From positions 4,337,501 to 4,401,500 of the forward strand of contig NZ_CP089309.1 in the NCBI RefSeq assembly GCF_021228795.1: a stretch of DNA of 64,000 nt, in the 5' to 3' direction. The notes below the pieces were generated by a model. It was given only the letters and a program-made list of their open reading frames with translations. It was not told where the DNA came from and ran no database searches. The translations under genes were made by a program, and so were the position numbers. The stretch's first letter is position 1; each line of letters begins with the position of its first letter. This DNA is from Thiocapsa bogorovii (GTDB taxonomy: Bacteria; Pseudomonadota; Gammaproteobacteria; Chromatiales; Chromatiaceae). Below, piece by piece: positions 58,735 to 64,000 of this stretch.

Positions 58735-59390
58735 CCACCGCGACCCGAACCGCCGTCGTCATCATCGACGACCATCCGCTGTTTCGAAAGGGCGTGTCCG
58801 ATCTGATCGCGATGGCGCCCGAGCTGATCCTGGTCGGGGAGGCGGGCGACGGCGAAGAGGGCGTGCGCGTCGCCACACAGCTTCGCCCGGACCTGATCCT
58901 GCTCGACCTCAATATGAAGGGGATGAACGGCCTCCAGACCCTCGAGCGTTTGCGCTGCGCCGATCTCGATGCGCGGGTCGTGATGCTCACCGTATCCGAC
59001 AACGAGGAAGACGTGGTTGCCGCCCTGCGGGCCGGGGCCGACGGCTATCTGCTCAAGGACATGGAGCCCGAGGATATCCTCGAGCAGCTCCTGGCCGCCG
59101 GCCGGGGTCGTCTGGTCATCAGCCAGCGCCTCACGGAACTGATCGCGCGTGCGCTTCGTCATGACGGCGGTCCGGTGCGCCCGGACGACGCCGGTCTCAC
59201 CCCGCGCGAGCGCCAAGTCCTCGCGCTGCTCGCCGAGGGATTCAGCAACAAGCTGATCGCCCGCGAGCTGAACCTTTCCCTCGGGACCGCCAAGGTTCAC
59301 GTCAAGCACATCCTCAAGAAGCTCAAGCTCAGAACCCGCGTCGAAGCCGCCGTCTGGGCTGTCCGTCGGACCACGTCCGAAGACCCCTGA
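58731..59390 (+). CDS. narL: NarL-type response regulator
   Basis: 219 residues. Receiver with Asp59 in LILLDLNMKG, and a LuxR-type helix-turn-helix (TPRERQVLALLAEGFSNKLI, then GTAKVHVKHILKKL). It would regulate nitrate-responsive genes in partnership with NarX. No nitrate reductase operon is in the window. Starts within the narX stop codon. Confidence 0.96.
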   Translation: MTTATRTAVVIIDDHPLFRKGVSDLIAMAPELILVGEAGDGEEGVRVATQLRPDLILLDLNMKGMNGLQTLERLRCADLDARVVMLTVSDNEEDVVAALRAGADGYLLKDMEPEDILEQLLAAGRGRLVISQRLTELIARALRHDGGPVRPDDAGLTPRERQVLALLAEGFSNKLIARELNLSLGTAKVHVKHILKKLKLRTRVEAAVWAVRRTTSEDP

Positions 59391-59439
59391 GCCGGCACCT
59401 CGAACGCCCGATGCCGACGGCCCATGAACGCACAGAAGG

Positions 59440-59501
59440 CCGAGGTGGCTTCAGCCGCCTCGGGGCTTGGGTTCGGGGGGTTGCCGGCGACTGAAGTCGC
59501 C
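59440..59501. repeat. REP-like hairpin pair between narL and purC
   Basis: CCGAGGTGGCTTCAGCCGCC..GG (59440-59463) and GGCGACTGAAGTCGCC (59486-59501). An outer 9-bp inverted repeat (59388-59396 with 59511-59519) encloses both and includes the narL stop. It lies between two convergent genes and may end transcription both ways. Confidence 0.65.
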
Positions 59502-59526
59502 CCTGCGTGCGCCGGCTCATGGGGGT

Positions 59527-60411
59527 TCAGCGGCGCGTCAACCGCTCCTCGGCCTCGCGGTATTTGGCGGCGGTCCGGTCGATGATCTCCTGCGGCAGCA
59601 TCGGCCCCGGCGGGGTCTTGTCCCAGTCGAGCGTCTCCAGATAATCGCGAACGAACTGTTTGTCGAAGCTCGGAGGGCTGGTGCCGGGCCGGTATTGATC
59701 GGCCGGCCAAAAACGCGAGGAGTCGGGTGTGAGCACCTCGTCGATCAGATGCAGCTTCCCCTCGCCGTCCAGGCCGAATTCGAGCTTGGTGTCGGCGATG
59801 ATGATTCCGCGTTCCAAGGCGTAACGGGCGCAATCGCGATAAACCGCGAGGCTGACGTCGCGCACCTGCGCCGCCAGGGCCGGGCCAAGCAGCCGCTCGG
59901 TGTGAGGGAAGTCGACGTTCTCGTCGTGCCCCCCGATCTCGGCCTTGGTCGATGGCGTGTAGATGGCCTCGGGCAGCCGGTCCGCCTGACGCAAACCGGG
60001 CGGCAGCGCGATGCCGCAGACCGAACCGCCTTGCAGATAGTCCTTCCAGCCTGAGCCGATCAGATAGCCACGCACGATCGCCTCGACCGGCAGCGGCGTG
60101 AGCCGGCGCACCACCATGGCCCGATCGCCGAGCTGCGCAAGCTCCTCGGGATCCTCCACCACTGCGGAGACCGGGATATCGGCGAGATGATTCGGCACCA
60201 GCGGTGCCGTGCGTGCGAACCAAAAGCGCGAAACCCGCGTCAGGACCTCGCCCTTGCCGGGGATCGGCTGCGGAAGCACGACATCGAACGCGGACAGACG
60301 GTCGCTCGCGACCATCAAGAGATGCGCGCTGTCGATCTCGTAGAGATCACGGACCTTGCCGCGTCCGATCAGGCGCAGCTTGGCGAGGTTGGACTGATGG
60401 AGTGCGTTCAT
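59527..60411 (-). CDS. purC: SAICAR synthase PurC
   Basis: 294 residues. Joins CAIR and aspartate in purine synthesis using ATP. Signatures: [16 protein letters not shown] (ATP loop), [36 protein letters not shown] and IADTKLEFG. It is of the longer, eukaryote-like type. ATG at 60411 has only a weak GGAT site. Confidence 0.97.
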   Translation of the reverse strand: MNALHQSNLAKLRLIGRGKVRDLYEIDSAHLLMVASDRLSAFDVVLPQPIPGKGEVLTRVSRFWFARTAPLVPNHLADIPVSAVVEDPEELAQLGDRAMVVRRLTPLPVEAIVRGYLIGSGWKDYLQGGSVCGIALPPGLRQADRLPEAIYTPSTKAEIGGHDENVDFPHTERLLGPALAAQVRDVSLAVYRDCARYALERGIIIADTKLEFGLDGEGKLHLIDEVLTPDSSRFWPADQYRPGTSPPSFDKQFVRDYLETLDWDKTPPGPMLPQEIIDRTAAKYREAEERLTRR

Positions 60412-60618
60412 AGCAGATGATCCGGAATTTTCAAGCGGGAGAGTATAGCCCCTCGCGTAACCTCCGTAGACGCCGTTGCCTTCTGAATCGCGTGCGCAGC
60501 GGCAGGTGTGATGTTCGGATCGGCCTCGGCGGAAACCGCGAACCGCTTCGCCACAAACGACCCGGAGCCTCCAGTCGCCCCTGATGCCCTCGCCGCCCTG
60601 AAGCCAAGACCCACCCTC

Positions 60619-61068
60619 TCAAAGCCAGACACTGTCCCAATGAGGGTAGTCCCCCGGGCGCTCGGCTAATCCAGCGCGTAGGGGATTGGCGACGATGTAA
60701 CGGGCGACGGCGAGACGGCTCTCTTCCCGCCGAAGGGCATGGTCGTGGTAGCCGGGTTGCCAGAGGGTTCCGGTACGGCCCATCACTCGGTTCAGGGCGT
60801 AAGCGCTTGCGCCTTTGAAGCGCCGCATCAGATCGCTGAGATCGCTGGTGCTGCCGAGTCTGACCAAGCCATGGAAATGATCGGGCATCAGAACCCAAGC
60901 GAGCCAACTGGCGTCGGTCTCGCGCTCCGTGCCGGCGAGCTCTCTGATACAGATGCGGGCGTAGGAAAACGTCTCGAAAACGGGTATCCGGCGATGGACC
61001 GTGGTGGTGACCAAGTATTCGCGTCCGGGTTCGGAGTAGCGGCCGATGCGGAGATCGGAGTACGGCAT
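60619..61068 (-). CDS. REP-associated tyrosine transposase (RAYT, TnpA-REP)
   Basis: 149 residues, the usual size. A Y1/HUH transposase of the RAYT group: the HUH motif is in MPDHFHGLVRL, and the catalytic Tyr lies in LWQPGYHDHALR. These enzymes nick and join REP hairpins. The start at 61068 (MPYSDLRIG) fits the family; longer frames upstream run through the REP array itself. An array of six REP hairpins is immediately upstream. Confidence 0.92.
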   Translation of the reverse strand: MPYSDLRIGRYSEPGREYLVTTTVHRRIPVFETFSYARICIRELAGTERETDASWLAWVLMPDHFHGLVRLGSTSDLSDLMRRFKGASAYALNRVMGRTGTLWQPGYHDHALRREESRLAVARYIVANPLRAGLAERPGDYPHWDSVWL

Positions 61069-61127
61069 GTGGACTCCTTGTCCTTCGAGTGGATGGGCTG
61101 GAAGCCGTCCGGGGCTCGGCATCGCCG

Positions 61128-61348
61128 TCGGGCTGAAGCCCGACCCACCCAGCATGGGTCGTTGTAGGTCGGACTTGAGTCCGACACCGCGGCGGTCTGC
61201 TCGATGTCGTCGTCGGGCTGAAGCCCGACCCACCCAGTATAGGTCGTTGTAGGTCGGACTTGAGTCCGACACCGTCGCGGCGTGCTCGATGTCGTCGTCG
61301 GGCCGAAGCGCCGACCCACCCGATATCCTCGTCGGGCTGAAGCCCGAC
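61128..61348. repeat. REP/BIME array upstream of the RAYT gene
   Basis: Four copies of GTCGGGCTGAAGCCCGAC type (61128, 61212, 61297 with changes, 61331) and two of GTCGGACTTGAGTCCGAC (61168, 61253). The two types alternate as pairs 84-85 bp apart, then two further copies. Each is a perfect or near-perfect hairpin followed by CC or ACC. Confidence 0.92.
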
Positions 61349-61544
61349 CCACAATTGGTGTCGGGAGCCGGCTGCACACGGTTGACGCCGGATCCTGATG
61401 TCCGCAGGATTCTATCGGCGCAATCGGGCGTCAAGGCGCAACCGAGCGTCACAGGGTTTGAGCTGAGCGGTAAGCCGCGTCAATCAAGTGCGGATCAATC
61501 CATCGAGCACGTTTGCTCGAGATCAATGGAACAGTCACCACAAC

Positions 61545-61931
61545 ATGGCCAAAAGCATCATCAAGACCGATCAGGCCCCGGAGGCGATCGGGACCTACTC
61601 TCAAGCGGTTCGCGTCGGCAATACCATCTATCTGTCCGGCCAAATCCCGTTGGTGCCGCAGACCATGGAGCTGGTCTCGGGCGACATCGAGGCGGAGATT
61701 CGGCGTGTCTTCGAGAACCTTCGCGCCGTTGCCCGTGCCGCCAACGGCAGTCTGGCGGATGTGGTGAAGCTCAACGTCTTCCTGACCGATCTGGCCCATT
61801 TCCCGTCCGTCAATCAGGTCATGGCCGAGTTCTTCGACGAGCCCTATCCGGCGCGCGCGGCCATCGGTGTCGCGGCCCTGCCCAAAGGGGCTCGGGTCGA
61901 GATGGATGCGATTATGGTCTTGGGTGATTGA
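61545..61931 (+). CDS. ridA: RidA family deaminase
   Basis: 128 residues. Hydrolyses reactive enamine/imine intermediates from PLP enzymes. Typical family sequence: [45 protein letters not shown] and a terminal [11 protein letters not shown] with the substrate-binding Arg and Glu. The ATG at 61545 lacks a good Shine-Dalgarno; GGA occurs at -17. Confidence 0.95.
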   Translation: MAKSIIKTDQAPEAIGTYSQAVRVGNTIYLSGQIPLVPQTMELVSGDIEAEIRRVFENLRAVARAANGSLADVVKLNVFLTDLAHFPSVNQVMAEFFDEPYPARAAIGVAALPKGARVEMDAIMVLGD

Positions 61932-61986
61932 CGGTGCGGCGCCGCTCCAACCCGGCCACGCCGCCGATCGGAGCCGTCGCCGTCGG

Positions 61987-62057
61987 CTGGACACGCTCAG
62001 CGCAGTCCACCGGCGCCGGTGCAGGGCTCCGTGGACTGCGTTCGCCCTCGTCCACCC
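61987..62057. repeat. GTAGGGTGGAC-family repeat, copy 4
   Basis: CTGGACACGCTCAGCGCAGT..CACC then GTGGACTGCGTTCGCCCTC..CCACCC, an inverted repeat of the same family as 45350 but diverged. Confidence 0.65.
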
Positions 62058-62161
62058 GACGGGCCGACAACCTAATCGCTAACCAAATTCATCGGTTGGA
62101 TTGATTTACTGAATAACTGCTTTACTATACCGGGGAAACAGACCTTCAGACTTGGTTGCCC

Positions 62162-63286
62162 ATGCGTTTCCTCTCTTCCCTCGGCATACTGCTTTCGGTG
62201 ATCCTCGTCGCGGGCTGCGGCTCGCAATCGACCCGGCCCGGCGACATCTCCGAGGGCTCGGCCTATCCGATGATTCCGGCGTCCGGCTCGGTCGCCGTCA
62301 CGGGCGATTTCGCCGGCTATCCGGGCGTCGATCCCTTTATTCGTCGCATGCAGCAGCAGGGCTTCGCGCCGAACCAGGTCGCCGCCATCCTCTCCGGTGC
62401 CAAACGCGAGCAGTGGATCATCGATGCGATGGATCGTCAGGCCCCACGGCGGAGTACCGGGCCCAACGGCGCCTGGACGCGCTACCGCGCCAAGTTTCTG
62501 ACCCCCGACAACATCGCCAACGGGGTACGGTTCTGGCAGAAAAACGAGGCGGCGCTCAAGCAGGCGAGCGCGCGTTACGGCGTGCCGCCGGAATACATCG
62601 TCGCCATCATCGGTGTCGAGACTCGCTACGGCGGTTATGTGGGCAAGACCCGTATCGTCGATGCCCTTTCGACCCTGGCCTTTGCCTATCCGCGCCGCGC
62701 CGATTACTTCTCGGGCGAGCTCGCCTCCTTCCTGGTCATGACCCGGGAAGAGGGCATCGACCCCTTCGGTCCGCGCGGCTCCTACGCCGGCGCAATGGGC
62801 CTCGGGCAGTTCATGCCCTCGAGCTTTCGGGACTATGCCGTGGACTTCGACGGCGATCGTCATCGGAACCTCTGGCACCCCGCGGATGCTATCGGCAGCG
62901 TCGCCAACTACTTCAAATCACATGGATGGCAGGCGGGCGAGCCAGTGGCCGTGCGGGCGAAGGTGCAATCCCCCGCGGCGGCTCGGGCGATGAAGACGGG
63001 CTACGATACGCGCTACGGAGTGAAGGAGCTGGCGGGTCGAGGGATCGTGCCGGCAGGCGCCTTCCGCGGCGTCTCCAAAGTGAGTCTGCTCGAATTGGAC
63101 GTCGGCACCGGCTACGAATATTGGCTGGGGTCGCAGAATTTCTACACCATCACCCGCTACAACCACAGCACCTACTACGCGATGGCCGTGCATCAACTCG
63201 CTCGCGCCATTGCGGATCGCAAGGGCGTGCCGAGCGGGGCGCGCCTGTCGTCTCTCCCGGATGTCGCCTCCGAGGCACGGCTCTGA
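62162..63286 (+). CDS. mltB: Membrane-bound lytic murein transglycosylase B
   Basis: 374 residues. A lipoprotein signal ends in LILVAGC-like SVILVAGC (Cys19). The SLT-type MltB domain has the catalytic Glu in IIGVETRYGG, then GAMGLGQFMPSSFR and DFDGDRHRNLW. It cleaves peptidoglycan to anhydro-muropeptides on the outer membrane inner face. ATG at 62162; an in-frame TTG two codons upstream is less likely. Confidence 0.95.
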   Translation: MRFLSSLGILLSVILVAGCGSQSTRPGDISEGSAYPMIPASGSVAVTGDFAGYPGVDPFIRRMQQQGFAPNQVAAILSGAKREQWIIDAMDRQAPRRSTGPNGAWTRYRAKFLTPDNIANGVRFWQKNEAALKQASARYGVPPEYIVAIIGVETRYGGYVGKTRIVDALSTLAFAYPRRADYFSGELASFLVMTREEGIDPFGPRGSYAGAMGLGQFMPSSFRDYAVDFDGDRHRNLWHPADAIGSVANYFKSHGWQAGEPVAVRAKVQSPAAARAMKTGYDTRYGVKELAGRGIVPAGAFRGVSKVSLLELDVGTGYEYWLGSQNFYTITRYNHSTYYAMAVHQLARAIADRKGVPSGARLSSLPDVASEARL

Positions 63287-63340
63287 GGCGGACGTACGCG
63301 CACCAGGCGTCTTCGCCGAGCAGCGCGGCGAAGCCTGATC

Positions 63341-63757
63341 TCACTCGCCCTGGATGGTTAGGGTGATCCGGCGCTGGTGGCCTCGCGTGCGGTGCTCGTA
63401 TAGATACAGACCCTGCCAGGTGCCGAGCGCACAGGTGCCCCCGCTGATCGGAAGCGTCAGCTCGACTTGAGTGAGGATGGCGCGGATGTGGGCGGGCATG
63501 TCGTCCGGTCCCTCGTCGCTGTGCTCGAAGCGCCGGTCGCCGTCCGGGACCAATCGGGCCATGAAGGACTCGAGGTCGCTCCGTACCGTCGGGTCGGCGT
63601 TTTCGCAAAGGATCAGGGATGCACTGGTGTGATGGACGAAGACGTGACAGAGTCCGATCCGGACACCGGAGGCCCGAACCTGTTCCTGGAGGTTCCGCGT
63701 GATGTCGTAGGTGCCGCGACCTTTGGTGATGACCGAGAGTGATTTTTGAAGGATCAT
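63341..63757 (-). CDS. yjbQ: YjbQ family protein (UPF0047)
   Basis: 138 residues. YjbQ-family signatures: CHVFVHHTSASLILCENADP, then HSDEGPDDMPAHIRAIL and GGTCALGTWQGLYLYEHR. E. coli YjbQ has weak thiamine phosphate synthase activity; the main role is unsure. Its stop lies 55 bp from the mltB stop; the two genes converge. Confidence 0.94.
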   Translation of the reverse strand: MILQKSLSVITKGRGTYDITRNLQEQVRASGVRIGLCHVFVHHTSASLILCENADPTVRSDLESFMARLVPDGDRRFEHSDEGPDDMPAHIRAILTQVELTLPISGGTCALGTWQGLYLYEHRTRGHQRRITLTIQGE

Positions 63758-63955
63758 GGGGTTGGGTCAACGGTTGTTGAAGATCGACGCCTTCGCACAC
63801 CGGCAGAACACGACGACGGATGCCCGAATGAATCCCGATTGGCGGTTCGATTGCATCCGTTGACGGTGTCCGACCGACGCGACGCGTCATCTGGGTACCG
63901 CTCGGGCACTGAATACCCATTGCGCCCCGGAATCACCACCGCCTAAAAACGAGGG

Positions 63956-63987
63956 TTTGAACCGCAACGCCGCAAGGGGCGCAGAGA
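63956..63987. repeat. Possible start of another repeat at window end
   Basis: TTTGAACCGCAACGCCGCAA is like the arm of the 87-bp elements and also like generic ACCGCAAAGGCGC-type repeats. The right end lies outside the window, so it cannot be tested. Confidence 0.25.
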
Positions 63988-64000
63988 CAATAGTAGGTTA

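Noticed and set aside
61128-61348. CRISPR array
   Set aside because: The repeated units are self-complementary REP hairpins in BIME order next to a RAYT; there are no unique spacers of uniform length and no cas genes.

Overview
The window is high-GC DNA with gammaproteobacterial gene order: smc-zipA-ligA, def-fmt-rsmB-DUF4390-ntrY-ntrX-trkA and dprA-smg-topA. The multiheme cytochromes, NarX/NarL and the density of short repeats fit a member of the Chromatiales, perhaps a purple sulfur bacterium. That placement is inference, because no photosynthesis or sulfur-oxidation gene lies in the window. Almost every gene is chromosomal core or signalling. No rRNA, tRNA, CRISPR array, prophage or complete insertion sequence was seen.

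Layout. 0.1-9.6 kb: a minus-strand signalling cluster (TonB-dependent receptor, YfiR-like periplasmic protein, diguanylate cyclase, very large hybrid histidine kinase). 9.6-16 kb: a lipoprotein, a 2Fe-2S flavin reductase, a YeeZ-like epimerase, a Rap1a/Tai-like secreted protein, a glycine-zipper lipoprotein, an RRM RNA-binding protein and ubiD. 16-27.3 kb: oligopeptidase A, a CNP1-like protein, smc-zipA-ligA, a small conserved protein and a carbonic-anhydrase-like protein lacking key active-site residues. 27.5-31.6 kb: a pentaheme cytochrome facing an octaheme HAO-like cytochrome coupled to a tetraheme NapC/NrfH-type quinol dehydrogenase. 31.9-38.5 kb: parvulin, yciB-yciI, an alanine/sodium symporter, bolA, an ankyrin protein and trkA. 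38.6-46 kb: ntrX-ntrY, DUF4390, rsmB, fmt and def, all on the minus strand. 46.2-51.8 kb: LysM protein, dprA, smg and topA on the plus strand. 52-59.4 kb: moaA, dsbB, a thioredoxin-like protein, a DUF318 permease, a DUF302 protein, a Crp/Fnr regulator and narX-narL. 59.5-63.8 kb: purC, a RAYT transposase with its REP array, ridA, mltB and yjbQ.

The most unusual content is between the genes. Thirteen copies of an element with complementary arms (consensus TTAAACCGCG ... CGCGGTTTAA) were found. Ten are exactly 87 bp or, for the copy cut by the window edge, fit 87 bp; the other three are 85, 86 and 88 bp. Ten of the copies form five dimers of 191-195 bp with 18-21 bp linkers, mostly AT-rich. Their interiors have diverged strongly, but the arms stay complementary through paired changes in several copies. 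They abut gene ends so closely that five genes take their stop codon from an arm and one copy encodes the N-terminus of NtrY. A separate 274 bp element bounded by CTAG has a 36 bp outer inverted repeat enclosing two long hairpins; it supplies the stop codons of both convergent neighbours. Two more repeat families (a GTAGGGTGGAC... type, and REP hairpins next to the RAYT gene) are also present.

How the genes may work together: the HAO-like/NapC-like pair, NarX/NarL, the Crp/Fnr regulator and moaA point to nitrogen-oxide metabolism, although no nitrate reductase is present here. NtrY/NtrX and TrkA join nitrogen/redox signalling and potassium control to translation-maturation genes in one long minus-strand run. 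The 0-9.6 kb cluster could convert an outer-membrane signal into c-di-GMP and phosphorelay output.
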